Assembly (NCBI GenBank): GCA_019914995.1
Contig: CM034134.1
Location: 7,014,463-7,078,462 of the forward strand
Direction: 5' to 3'
Length of the DNA stretch: 64,000 bases
Source: Acanthochlamys bracteata
Taxonomy: Eukaryota; Streptophyta; Magnoliopsida; Pandanales; Velloziaceae
In this document: piece by piece, positions 22,389 through 34,648 of the stretch
How positions within the stretch are numbered: the stretch's first letter is position 1
Layout: every line of letters begins with the position of its first letter
Notes under the pieces: model-generated
Seen by the model: only the letters and a program-made list of their open reading frames with translations
The model's database searches: none
What the model was told of the DNA's origin: nothing
Translations under genes and position numbers: made by a program

Positions 22389-25160
22389 TTGTCACACCCC
22401 TATCTAGAATATGACTCCAAAATTGTTCCAGCAGACTCAAAATAATAAGTACCAGAATTTTTCAAAATTTTGACAATACCTACTCTAAAAGTTCAAGAGT
22501 GTAAACACAAAACTTTTGACATAAATCGACACAATAAAAAGATATTCATACCATAAAAGATAAACAATATGATTACCAAAATAAATCACACTACGACCAC
22601 TGGCTACCGGTAGTCTACCCTCTATATTACAAAATAAATACATGCTCAAAGAATATACGACATATATAAATAAACAACAGAATAATACATACCTCTTGAG
22701 ATCACAGAGCCACCTATATGTAAAAATAAAATGTTGAAGAATATTGGAATACCCTCAATGCGTAGGCTTCGTCGATGATACTAAGTATGCTTTTCGCTTT
22801 ACTACCTTCGAGTTATCTGAGAGAGGCCAAAGAAAAAGAAAGAAATGAGCACAGTTTCAGTGAGATAAAAATAGTAGATACACCGTTTAAATTTTCTAAT
22901 GCATTATCCTAATGTTTGAGTACTATCTTTCTACATGTACCAAAATGCAAGAGTTTTGGACCAAAATTATTTCTACCAAGTACTGAATCATCCATACCAA
23001 CTCAGTACTTAGTAAGGAGGGTTCGATTATATGCAATGCATATGCACCAATCAAATAATCATACAACAAAAACCAAGAGAAATGCTTTCTTATTTATATT
23101 AAGCATTTAAGTACCTCCACAATGTATATACATAAACATTGCAATTTAATAAAATAGATATTAAATAAAATTAAATTAAACAAAAATAATTAGATACAGT
23201 GTATTAAATAATAAATTACTAAATAGATATTAATCTATAAATATTTTATGAATAATTAATACATAATGTCATATTGATAGCCAATCAATAAGTCAATCAA
23301 AACTCGTAACAAATAAATATTCAATACCAAATAATAATCCACAACCATCACACCGCAGGAAGTCAGGCTATATACTAAACACCGAGCGAGACCGCGTCTC
23401 CAGGCATCCACATATTCATACATTCAACCTGAGTACAGTGGTATTATCGTTCCCACGCACATGGGCTCACCTAATCTACATATGAAAGAGAGAAGAGACG
23501 AGAGACGAGATCTTGAGCTCAGCCTCTGACTCTCGCCTGTCTCATTGCAATGCGAACTTTCAAGTATTTCAAAACCTACAAATACATCAATAAATACAAT
23601 TTAGTTGAAACTTACAAAATTCATCAAACATAATTATTAGATTATCAAATAAAAGCGTAAAAGCAGTGTATCAAATCGATTTCAATTCATATATATAACT
23701 CATAAATTCCATCATAAATCAATTGATCAATTAGATGGAAACATAATAGAAGTTTATCAAAATCATTTTGATATTATATATAATATTCATCTTTCAAATT
23801 TTTAATAATGCTCAAATAATATTCAAATCAACCACAATTGTAATAATCAAAATTACTATTAATGCTATCACAAATACTTATCATCTTTCAGTAAAAAAAG
23901 TATCACATATAATTATGCATCATGAGAGATAAATCATACAGGAAAAGATATGCTAGAGGATCAAAATAGATGTTACATGTGCCAACGTCTAATGTTAATC
24001 TAGGAAAAAATGTGGCACGGGAATTCTCATCTTAAATCTTTCGCTATTGCATAAGCTGCCACAGCTGTCTTAGTACACTATCTTCTTTTTTTGAATCCTA
24101 GCTAGATGATGAATCAACTACTCTTAATCATCTCCAATTTCGATATTGAACCTTTTATGCCTCCGATTAAGAAAAATACCTAACACAGTGGAAACCACTT
24201 GCTCGCCGGATTCCGACGAGTAGGGTTCCTGTTGAGCTTAGATGGTCTTCGACATATGATTCAAAGAACGACAAGCGACTAATTACAAGCCAACACACTG
24301 GCAGTGAGCTCCTACACGCAACACGAGCTGCCACGGCGAACGTCGGCTTTGAAGAAGAACGGCGCTAATCCAACTAGATGAAGGTGAAACTGAGTGGCGG
24401 AGTAGTCACAGAGAAGGACAGATATCGGGATTTCGTTCTCCAACGATCAATTCCGGCTGTAGAAGCTCGGTGGCGAAACCCGCGTCCAACCCGACGCTCG
24501 CTACCGGCACGGTCGAGCTCTTAACGGTAGATGAGAAACGAGAAAGGGGACAAGATGAAGAGAGCTTCGCGTGGGAGAAGAAAAAACGGCAATCAGCAGC
24601 GAGCTTGGAAGATGGTGAAACCACGGTGAAAGGGCTTGGGAAGAAGAGAAGTAAACAGAGAGAGAAATAAGGTAACATGAAATGAAATAAAAAAGTTATA
24701 TCCTTCTATAGATGCAAATTCGGGCCGGACCGCACGGGTCAGCCTGTTAACCAGCTAATCGGTCTAAAATTTGACTTGTGCGATCTGGTGAACAATAATA
24801 AGATTGGACCGATCTGATCTAGTCCTATATATAATATCGGGCCGATTTTGTCGAACCATCCGCTCGGTTGCTGTTGTTGTTGACTTGGTCAATATTAACT
24901 ATTGACCAAATTAATTTAAATTAAAATTTATTTTTAAATAATAAATGATAACTTTAATTATAAAAAATGGCGATCGCTGTTACCTCCAAATCAACACCAG
25001 AGCAATAGTGAGGAGATAATGAAATCAGCAACGCCGAAAATAGCTTCAATTCGCAAAAAAATAGTGTCGAACGAAAGATCGCAGCAGCCGGGAGCAGAGA
25101 GAGGAAGTAAATGATAAAAAATTTAAAATCTGTTGTAGTGGCATTTACATAATAATCAAA
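22389..25160. mobile_element. Probable long LTR or LTR fragment (Ty3-gypsy-like)
   Basis: The stretch starts TGTCACACCCC exactly where the CTF7 duplication ends and contains no convincing gene. Its make-up (AT-rich first half; GA-rich, CpG-containing block at 24180-24660; then a TTGACTTGGTCAATATT palindrome-like stretch at 24880-24905) resembles the multi-kilobase LTRs of plant Tekay/Del-type elements as I remember them. A second GTCACACCCC occurs at 25218. Ends, strand and partner LTR could not be fixed. The 90-aa open frame at 24406-24678 is probably incidental. Confidence 0.35.
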
Positions 25161-25279
25161 TAAAATGATGTCACAGTTGTTATAGACCAAGAGCCGTCCA
25201 CGCTGTCTTTTTCTATCGTCACACCCCAATTTGCCTCCCATTTTCTTTCTCCTTTCAACGGTAACATCTCATCCAAATA

Positions 25280-25564
25280 GGGCGTGTTTCAAATGCCCGT
25301 AATTGAGTTTCGTGAAAGTGAAAAGTAGGAAGTGAAGTTTTTTGAAAAATAAGTTAGAAGTGGAGTTTAATTTTTATGTTTTAATTGATTCTTGAAATGG
25401 GTTGGAAGTGAATTCAAAAAAAAAAATATAGTGAAACTTAAGTTCCATTTGTGTAGAATTGGGAACTCGAGTTTTCAGTTTTATTTGCAATTAAAATATA
25501 GGAAATTGGTGGAACTCTAATTCTGATGGGAGAAACTGGAGTTCCACCAACTTGAAACACACCC
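25280..25564. mobile_element. Tourist-like MITE, family A
   Basis: Starts GGGCGTGTTTCAAATGCC and ends GAAACACACCC, with the conserved GAGTTTCGTGAAAGTGAAAAG block shared with the copy at 8616. The flanking target duplication is not preserved. Confidence 0.8.
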
Positions 25565-25635
25565 ACAGCAACTGGAAGTAATTATTTTCTGTTTCCGTAC
25601 TTTCCTCTCAATCTAAAGTTTCAAACAAAGACTTA

Positions 25636-25904
25636 GGGCGTGTTTATCTTGTATTGTATATGAAGTTGGTGAAGTAAGTTTTTTAAAAATAAATTTAAAA
25701 AATAAATTAAAAAATAAAATTAAAAATTAAAAATATTTAATAAAAAATAAAATTATATATTAATCTAATATTTATAGTAAGTTTTAAAAATAAATTTTTA
25801 AAAAAAATTTATTAATAAAAAAATTTTATTTTAACTTTTGTATGTATTTTATATTAAAAATGAGTTTAAAAAAAAGTAAGTATAGGGTGTTGATAAACAC
25901 ACCC
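25636..25904. mobile_element. Tourist-like MITE, family B
   Basis: 269 bp, TTA on both sides, ends GGGCGTGTTTATC and the complement of GATAAACACACCC, with an AT-rich foldback interior. It is a different interior from family A despite similar tips. Confidence 0.82.
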
Positions 25905-25907
25905 TTA

Positions 25908-26820
25908 CTGAAACTAGTCGTCTTTATGCTGCTATTTGCGAGTGTTCTAACTTTTCATTCTAACTTCTTAGTAAATTTTATAATATTTTATAAAATTTCT
26001 TTTAAAATATAAAAAAATAATACATCATGAAATTTATTATTATTATTATTATTATCTTTTAGATAAAAATTTTATTTTAAAAATATTTTAAAAAAACTTT
26101 TTTCAAAAGTACTCCCAACATTCTTTAATATTTACAAAATTTACTTTTTAATACAAATATTTATGATTTTTACTTATAATTAAATATAAAATTATTATTT
26201 TAAATATAGTTAATTATAAATTTACAAATTCATATTTAAAATTACTTTTAAAAATAAATCTATTTATTAAAAGTTTATATACCCTACAACTAGATGAGTC
26301 TTAGTCCTTTTGGAATTGCATTCTAAACACCGCTTTTTAATTTTTTTTATTTTATATTTTTTAATATATATTTTATAATAATTTTAAAAATTTATTTAAA
26401 AATTTAGATAGTGTAGAAAAAATTTTACGTAATAAAATTTATTTATTACATATTTTTATTATTTTTTTAGAAATAAAAAAAAACTTATTTTTAAAAAAAT
26501 AAAAATATTTTTAATTTACAAAAAATTTATTTTATAAATAATTCCAAACGGACCCTTAAATACTATTTTGACTCAAAGCACTTTTGTTGAGTTGTGAGAC
26601 GTGCTACACGCGTTTTACACACTTTCACGAATGCTTTAGAACGAAATAGCACACGTGTAAGGCGCACGATCACTTGAAAGTCAAGTCTCCAAACTTCTTT
26701 TTTTTTAAACTCACGAAACAATTGTGTTGGTCATCCACGCCTAAAGGTGTAAAGGCCAGGCCAAGCAAAGCAGCCCCAGAATCGGCCTGATACTGTTTAT
26801 TTGCCAAACTGATTTATTTA
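25908..26820. other. AT-rich repeat DNA
   Basis: No gene. Two stretches (about 25955-26120 and 26320-26550) look like reverse-orientation copies of the AT-rich family C MITE described at 27256. 26550-26810 is unassigned. Confidence 0.45.
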
Positions 26821-27213
26821 GAAGCGTGTTTACCTACCGAGGTTATCAAAAAAAAAATTTTATATAATATCATTTCGCTTGCGTATATTATAAAATTAAA
26901 ATTTTAATTAAGATAGTAAGATATAATTATTTTATAAAATTATTTAATACTTTCAAAATTTTAAAAAATATTTACTAAAATTGCTGAAAATTTAAGGTAT
27001 AATTTTTCTTATATTTCATCTGATAGTAATAAATTAATAATACTCATATTTGTGGTTTCGATAAACTATATTATTAATAATTTTTTATATTAAAACTTAC
27101 TATTAATACAAAATTAATATATAAACTTAATTTTTATTAAATATTTTTTATTTTAATTTAGTTTTTAAAACTCACTTTCAAAAAAATGAGTTTATATAAA
27201 GATAAACACACCC
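26821..27213. mobile_element. Tourist-like MITE, family B, longer copy
   Basis: 393 bp flanked by TTA. The left tip GAAGCGTGTTTACC is somewhat decayed; the right tip GATAAACACACCC is intact. The interior is AT-rich and shares the family B layout. Confidence 0.7.
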
Positions 27214-27255
27214 TTAATCTAATTCGAATTTATATTTCTATTCATGCCAATGTAA

Positions 27256-27506
27256 GGAAATATTTGGAAGTGATTATTGTAAAGGAACTTTTTTAGAATG
27301 AAAATACTTTTAAATTTTTTTTAAAATAAGTTTTATATATTTTACCTAAAAAAATAATTTAATAAGTAATAATAAGATCTCAAAGCATACATTTTTTATA
27401 TTTTAAAACTTTTTTTTAAAATCTGTATAATATTTTAGAAAATTTATTGAAAATATATAATTTTTTTTTAAAAAAAATAACAAAAGAAGCAATCGCTAAA
27501 CATCCC
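27256..27506. mobile_element. AT-rich Tourist-like MITE, family C
   Basis: 251 bp, TAA on both sides, left tip GGAAATATTTGGAAGTG and right tip CGCTAAACATCCC. The core contains the recurrent order AAATTTTATT, ATTTAATAAGTAATAATAAG, TATATTTT, AAAATTTATTGAAAA seen in many other places in this window. Confidence 0.65.
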
Positions 27507-27601
27507 TAAGATTTATCAGCAACAACTTCCACTTTCTACGTGTTTGATTTGATTAAAATTTGGAAAACAAACAATAATATTGCTATTAATATAATAATTA
27601 A

Positions 27602-29365
27602 AGGTGCGTTCTTTTGGTATTAGAAGTGAGTTCTAAGAAGTGAGTTTAGAAAGTGAGTTGAGTGAAATAGTATTATTAGAAGTGAGTTGAATTCTTATGT
27701 TCTTTTGTAAATAGAAATGAGTTAGAAATAATTTTTTATGTTCTTTTGTGTTATTTTGTATTTGAAAGTGATAGATTAAAAGTGATGTTAATTTATTGTA
27801 AAAATATTTTAATTTAGTAACAACTACTTATTAATATTAGAAAATAAAAAAATATATATTATAGTTATTATAATGAGAAATTATATATTACAATTTGTAT
27901 AGACAATATATAAATAATATATTTATATTGCATAAATTCATAATTCTTTATTATATAGATATATTTTTATCACATAATTTAATATAATAATATAATCATT
28001 AATATCTAATATAAATACACTATAATTTATATTTATTTTATTTATCATATTAAAATTGTTGTTTTTCAAATAATTCTTTTATAATTTATAAAATTTTATG
28101 CTAAGACTAGTTTTTTATTTTTTCCTTAAGACAAAACTAAATTTAATTTTTAATTAATCAAACTATCACTACCAATTTTACTCATTTTTTTCATACTTTT
28201 TCATTATCTTAAAAAAATACGTTACGTAGATACCATATATTTCTACATATCATTATAAAATCATTTCATAACTATAATAATATAATTAAAATTTTAATAC
28301 ACAACACATATACAACTATAATGTTACTAAAATATAAATACAGTATTTAATAGTATGTATTACATTTACAATATTTTTACAAAAAATTGCAAATCCCGCA
28401 AGCCAAAAAAATGCATCACCACAAGCTTTATCCTTCAAACGAAAGAATCATTATTAGAATTAGTTTCCGGCCGGCTCCACTTCACACTCCAACCTAAAAT
28501 TTGATAATCAAATGTTAATATCTATTAAATCTTTAAAACCTGCACAGATTAAGATATATATTTGTATTTTGCAAAAAATTACATATATTAACTAATTATT
28601 AATATAATTCAAACTGGAGGTTTGAAATATAACCGATTAACCAAAAGTAACAAATTGCACCCAAAGCAATTACAAGAATCATTTAGTAACAATTACAAGA
28701 AATTTTGCATATGGTTCAACAGAAAATAAGAAAATTTAGTAACAATTACAAGAAAATTTTGCGATCCACGCATAACTTTGCTTTGAAAACAAGATCTCTG
28801 CTTCAAAGTTCTTAAAAATCTTTTCTGAAATTAGATCACAAGTTTGAGCAGTAGATCTGGCGAAAAATAAGTAGATCCAGTGAAAAACGGAGAGAGATGT
28901 AGCGACAAGCCGATGCTGGAGAGTCTAGCAAAACCAACGCAAAAAAGATGTAGTAAACAACATAATCCAGATCTTGCAAGAGATCTGCACCTGGCGTGCT
29001 TGTAGCTAGTCGTCAAAATCCGACGGTGAGAGGACCAAGCGTCAGCGGAGATTGCGACAGGAAGAAGTGGAAAGAAATTTCAGAAGAAATTGGCGGAAAC
29101 AGAGATGCAACTGTGGTGATCGTGATAGATTTCTTCGCGAGAAAACGCAGTTGAGTAGCAGGAGGAAGAAATGAACGCACAGCGGAGGGAAGAGAATGAA
29201 GTGAGAGTTCGGAGAAGGGTGGAAGTGATAGAAGTGTGATGTTTTTATATCTTGGAAGTCCTTTTTATTAGGAAATATTTACAGTGATTTAAAAGAACAT
29301 AAGAAGCTTCTTCAGTCACTTCCCGGTGGATGGAAGCGACTTCCATATTGAAAAGAACAGACCCT
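27602..29365. mobile_element. 1.77-kb non-autonomous DNA transposon with long inverted ends
   Basis: Left end AGGTGCGTTCTTTTGG and right end (reverse complement AGGGTCTGTTCTTTT) pair. A subterminal TTCTTATGTTCTTTT also pairs between the ends, so the inverted repeats extend about 100 bp or more. TAA lies next to both tips, fitting PIF/Harbinger. The interior is AT-rich on the left and has a GA-rich block at 28820-29230. I see no transposase frame; the 61-aa open frame at 28831-29016 is unsupported. Confidence 0.65.
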
Positions 29366-29944
29366 AAGTAATAGTTAGGTTGCTTGTGATATTGGACTTG
29401 TATTTGATCGTTCTATCTAAACACGATCAATTAAGAGACATTGAACAATTAAAAAAAATCATCTAAGTTTTATTATTATATTTAATGGAATCAACGAGAA
29501 TTATTTGTTACAAATATAATTTAATCGAGCGCATTCAATATTTACTATAGTTATTTAATAGCTATGGAGCACATTACAGTCGGGCTTCATTGTAGCCCAA
29601 TCGTCGGGCCCATATTTTTTCTGACTTTTGAAAATTTTTTTTAAAACTTTGTTTAATAAATTTTATATAGTATTTATTTAAATATTTTATCATAAAATGT
29701 TATTTATTATTATTATTATTATTTATTTTAAAATAAATTTTAATTTAAATAAATTAAATAAATTTTTTGTTTAAATTTTTGTATATGTAGTTCCAAATCG
29801 AACGCTCAAATCTCTGGAAAGAAGAAATTGCAAAATGTTGAGATTTTCAGAATGTATGAGGTGCTGTTGTGAGTGACTCAGCTAGAAGAATAGAAACAAC
29901 TGGGCAATGTTTGGCATGACTTCAATTATTAATTCAGAGACTAA
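29366..29944. other. AT-rich spacer, no gene seen
   Basis: Mostly unassigned. 29620-29800 resembles a diverged family C MITE. Confidence 0.4.
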
Positions 29945-30193
29945 GGACGTGTTTACCTTAATAAAAAAAAAATAAAGTGAATTTTTTAAAAATAAATTAA
30001 AAAAATCAAATTAAAAATTAAAATATTTAGTTAAAAATAAAATTATATATTAATATAATATTTATAGTAAATTTTAAAAATAAAATTTTTAAAAAAATTT
30101 ATTAATAAAAAAATTTTATTTTAATATATATATATTTTTTATATTAAAAGTGAACTTAAAAAAAAATGAATTTGAAATATTGATAAACACGCC
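29945..30193. mobile_element. Tourist-like MITE, family B
   Basis: About 249 bp. Tips GGACGTGTTTACC and the complement of GATAAACACGCC, with TAA/TTA adjacent, and an interior very like the copy at 25636. Confidence 0.75.
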
Positions 30194-32596
30194 TTAAAGA
30201 AATCCTTCCATAGTATTGTAAAACTTTTTTTAAACTTGAAAACATATATAAATTATACACTGTCAAATATTATATATGTAAACTTTTCTTAAAAAAGATC
30301 GTATTTTGAAAAGAATATTTTGGTTTTTTCTACTTTTCAACTATCTAAAAACTTTTCATTGGCAAAATATTGCGTCCATGTTTGATATGGGTATATTTTG
30401 GGAGTGTTTATTTAAAAAAAGATTTTCAAAAAAAAGAAAATGTTTAAAATTAAATCTTATTTTTTATTTCAAAAAAATAATTAATAAGAAGATTTTACGC
30501 TATACTTTAAAAGTTTTAAAAATATTTTGTATAATATTTTAAAAATTTTATTAAAAAATAAAATAATTGGGAAGAAAAGTTCTTTCAAACATGCCTACAG
30601 TTTTTTTTGCGACATTTTGGGAAAGTTATCCACTACATCGTCGAAAGTTCTTAAAAAAATTAAAAAATATAGATAAATTATATATCATAATAATAATATT
30701 ATAGCATATCTATAATACAAGCTTTTTTTTGAAGTCATAAAAAATTTCTAAAAGTTTTTTTTTTTTCAAAAAGCTATACTCTTTGGCTATCCAAAATATA
30801 GCTTTAGATATTATTTGACAGTGTGTTTAAATAATTTTTTCTTCTATTTTTTAATTAAAATTTTAAAATATTTATATAATTTTCTAAAATTATAAAAATA
30901 TAAAAAAATTCAACGTCATAAAATTATTTATTTTTAGTTTAAATAAACAAATAAAAATTTATATTTTAAATATTTTTAAAACTTTATTAGTACTCTAGGT
31001 ATCTTTTAGTATCTTAAAGATATACTTTCTAAATATAAATTTTTAAAAATTAAGTTGTTAAAAAATAAATTTGTGAAAGAAACATAAAAAAATAAATTAA
31101 TTTGCTGAAAAATAAAGTGATCATTAAAGAACATAAACTGAGATATTGCAATGAAATATAGAAATTCCTTACAATACTTTAGAGATGAACTTTTCAATAA
31201 GAAAATGATTATAATTATCATAGCTGCAAAAATTGGTCAATCCACTATTGAAAAGATTAACCTAAAGCAGTTGGGAAAGTTTCAATAAAACATTACTCAA
31301 AAGAAACTTTAATTAAGAAAAGTAAACATTTACCCTTAGTAATTAATTAGACTAAAGATAGAGATTTAATCAATCATAATTTTGATTGATGATTTTTTAT
31401 GTAAACCAAAATTAGACTATAGTAAGTTTAGTGTTTTTTTAAAGCTAGAAATAAACTAAAATTTTATAAATATTATAAAATTGGATTAAGATTAAAAGAA
31501 TAATAACAATCGGATTATAAAATAACCTATATTTATAAAAGAATATCAAAAACTTTAAATAAAAAGTCAAGACGTTAAAGTAAAGTTACAATAATTTATT
31601 TACTTCAAAATTAAATTTTACCAAATATTATCATGTTTTTTATCATTCATCTATATACCAGATAAAGAGTTTAGAAATATGTTTGAAATAAAATTTTTTT
31701 AAAACGAAAAATATTTTTATTTTTTTTAAAAAATAAGTTTTATTTTTTATCTCAAAATAATAATAAAAATAAGTAATAAAAAAATCTTATTATCAAGAAC
31801 TTTTTTATACTTTTTAAATTATTAAATAAATTTTCTAAATACTTATTAAAGATATATTAAAAAATTTATAATAAAAAATTAAAAAACTATTTTTATAGAA
31901 TGGTTCGCCAAACGCCCCTGAATTCATTCAATTTTAACTTTTGAAATCAGTTACTTCTTCACCTTGTATTCGATTAGCTTCAATATATGATCAAGACACA
32001 AGAAAAAATTAGTGACAATTAATTTTTGAACAATTATATCTTCTATTGAAGGTTTGGATATTACCAAAATAAATTTGTAAAATGCATATTTTTCTGTTAG
32101 CTAAGTAATCTGTAATCCAACTTAAACAATAAACAATCATCCAATTTATTTTATGTTATGAAGAATTATAGAAAATTTTTTTTCTATATAAACTACATAT
32201 TATTTCATCTGAAAAGTGATTATTTCGTCAAAAATTATTTTAAAATGACGTGAAATATTTAAAAAATAAAATAAATTAATTTTTTTAAAATAAACTTTAT
32301 TTTAATTTTAAAAATAATAAAAATAATAAAATTTTATGATGTAAATTTTTTATTTTCTAAAGTTTTAATGTAATTTTATAAAATATCATAAAAAATTTAT
32401 TAAAAAATGTGATATAAGAAATTAGAATAAAAAAAGTCAAAAAGTTAGCTAAACAATGTTTTACTTTTATAAATTTACTCTTATAATGTTACTTTAAATT
32501 TATTTTTTTATAAATTTACTTATCAAAAAGTTACTTTTGCATGAGTAAAGGTGTGTTAGCTTTTTCTAAATTCACTTATAAAATTTTTTTTACTGT
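30194..32596. other. AT-rich intergenic DNA with several family C-like repeats
   Basis: No gene. Stretches around 30395-30590, 30815-30990, 31670-31915 and 32200-32440 look like diverged copies of family C. The last part, up to 32796, should contain the promoter and 5' UTR of the small gene that follows. Confidence 0.5.
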
Positions 32597-32796
32597 TGAC
32601 TAAAAGTGTCTTAGCATTCCCCAAATACATTAGTCATCCTTTCCATCACTTCTTTAAAAAAAAATTTTCTTCCACAACTTTAATCTCATCAATAGATAAG
32701 AAGAGCACCACCATACCAGCAACAAAGAAGAAGAAAAAGAAAAACAACAACAACAGCAAGGAGAAGAAGAGAAGAAAAAGCAAAAGGAAAGAAAAG

Positions 32797-33201
32797 ATGG
32801 GATTGTCAGAAGCTGATTATAAGTTGAGATGTAGAAAACACCCAGAGCACAAGCAATCAAAAGGAGTTTGTCCACACTGTCTAAGAGAAAAACTGGTTCA
32901 CCACATATCAACAACACCAACAACATCATCAAACTCCTCTGCACACTCTTCAACATCAATCAATTGCAATGATTCATCCATATCACCAGCAACATCATCA
33001 TCACCCTCAACTCAACAACATCATCATCATCATCCCATTAACTGGTCTGCATCAGGATCACCACCAACTAAAAGCAGATCCCTTGGAAGAGAATGGGAGA
33101 AGCAGAAGAATCTCAAGGAGATGGAGATGGAGATGAAGAACAAGAAGAGTAAGAGATTATTAGGTAGGTTTTGGTCTAAGTTTATTTATTATTGGAAGTA
33201 A
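32797..33201 (+). CDS. Small Cys/His-motif plant protein of unknown function (134 aa)
   Basis: Single-exon frame. The N-terminus (MGLSEADYKLRCRKHPEHKQ, then GVCPHCLREKL) looks like a conserved plant motif: C12-X2-H15 and C25-X2-C28 could bind a metal. The rest is a Ser/Thr/Asn-rich linker with a five-His run near residue 77, then a basic Lys/Glu/Met-rich stretch and the C-terminus LLGRFWSKFIYYWK, which could be amphipathic. I do not know the function; CxxCLRE motifs also occur near the start of some plant proteins of unknown function. I chose the ATG at 32797 because the frame upstream to 32596 is GAA/AAG-rich UTR-like sequence. The transcript probably ends near 33400-33500, where the sequence turns AT-rich. 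Confidence 0.75.
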   Translation: MGLSEADYKLRCRKHPEHKQSKGVCPHCLREKLVHHISTTPTTSSNSSAHSSTSINCNDSSISPATSSSPSTQQHHHHHPINWSASGSPPTKSRSLGREWEKQKNLKEMEMEMKNKKSKRLLGRFWSKFIYYWK

Positions 33202-34077
33202 GTTGCTAGAGGGTTCTTGCACTGATCATCAAGTGCTATGAAGGAGAATCAAACAAGAGAGCAAGCAGTAGTACTGCTGTTGTTTTGTTATCCTTTTTAT
33301 AAGAAAAAGTTTATAATTTTCAGGGAATTAAGGATGAAAAGAATCATTACTGTGATGATTATTTTCAATTTGATCAGTTTGTGGTTGTGTATATAGAAAT
33401 TTCATCAGTTGGAATGATAAAGCTGTGTGTTTCATTTTGTTGTAGATATGGAGATTGATTGATTGAGAAAAAAAAAACTTTAGATTTTTAGTTTTTACAA
33501 AAGAAGTAAATGCTATTCTTATTTATAAAAAAAAAAATTTAGTGCTATCTGGCAAGATCATTAAGGTCAATTAATCACAATATATTGACCATATTTTTTA
33601 CAGACTCGAGATTCCGTAAGATCTTGTTATTACAAACTTTGTCGCAAATTTTTTCACCAAAATATTATTATATATAATGTTTTTGAATAATATGAAATTT
33701 ATCTTTTGTAATATTTTTTTATGGTTGCTATTTAGTGCTCATCTTCTAATTTAATTTCTGACCAATTAAGTTTGGATATTCAAAATGAGAAGCTCTATAA
33801 TCAGAGAAAACTGTTCAAAAACTTCTAAAATTTTTAAGTTCAAACGTGCAGTTTCATTTAGAGCTTAAGTTCTAAAAAATTGAATATTTTAAAATCGATT
33901 GGCATAACTTATTTAGTACTTTAATACTTCATAATTATTGAAACTTTTGTACAATATCTTTAATAATTTAATTAATAAAAATATAATTTTTTAAAAATTA
34001 TTAATGTCTATTTTTTATTTAATAAAAATAAATTTATTTCAAAAAAAAATAAAATGTTATTTATTTCATATTATAAT
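33202..34077. other. 3' flank of the small gene and AT-rich spacer
   Basis: 3' UTR-like sequence to about 33440, then AT-rich DNA with no recognisable gene. Confidence 0.5.
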
Positions 34078-34648
34078 TGTTAAGAAAGAATTTAGTTCTA
34101 TATTGCTTATTAATAATTCTGAAATAATATTAATAAAATTCAGGCTCACTTCTTTCATAATCAATTTATTTTGAGAGAATTATTAAATTTATTATATAGT
34201 ATCAGAATGTATTGAACCCGATCGATTCAGAATGTGAGTTACATTTAATTTTATTATTCATATTATTTAGGAGATTCACTATCAGTTTTAATATATACAA
34301 AATAGTCAATTTTATTTCAGAATAGATAGTGTTTTTAATTTAAGAATATTTATTCGTCACATTATATGACAATTAATCTACTTTATTTTAGAACAAACAG
34401 TTCGCTTCATTTAAATATATTATATAGTAATTATAGTCCACTTAATTTCAGAACGAATAGCTCACTTTATCCAAATTTATTATAGGACAAATAGACCACA
34501 GTAATTCTATTAAAAAATGTTCCGCTGAAAACTAGATGTTAATAAAAATATAATTTCAAATTACTTATCAATAGTTTTAAAATAATATTTATAAAAATTT
34601 AGACTCATTATTTTCATAATCAATTAATTTTGATATTAAATTTAAACA
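34078..34648 (+). mobile_element. Complete-looking TRIM element with internal tandem repeats
   Basis: A 571-bp element flanked by a perfect 5-bp duplication ataat (34073-34077 and 34649-34653). Short LTRs lie at 34078 to about 34196 and 34538-34648, both opening TGTTAA; the second closes ACA. A TAGTATCAGAATG right after the first LTR resembles the initiator-Met primer site. The interior (34290-34520) is made of three to four diverged units of about 65 bp around TTTCAGAACGAATAG and CACTTTAT. Non-coding. LTRs are diverged but both present, so the insertion is fairly old. Confidence 0.8.

Noticed and set aside
24406-24678. 90-aa minus-strand frame and its plus-strand 66-aa counterpart
   Set aside because: Both arise from a GA/CT-rich block in an LTR-like tract; low complexity and no recognised motif.
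22389-25230. Full LTR retrotransposon bounded by the two GTCACACCCC occurrences
   Set aside because: No coding remains, no second LTR and no primer site could be seen, so only an LTR-like tract is claimed.
28831-29016. 61-aa frame within the 1.77-kb transposon
   Set aside because: Ser/Leu-rich with no motif; lies in a non-autonomous element.
34100-34640. Direct repeats first read as a simple segmental duplication
   Set aside because: The primer-site-like sequence and the ataat target duplication show they are the LTRs of a TRIM.
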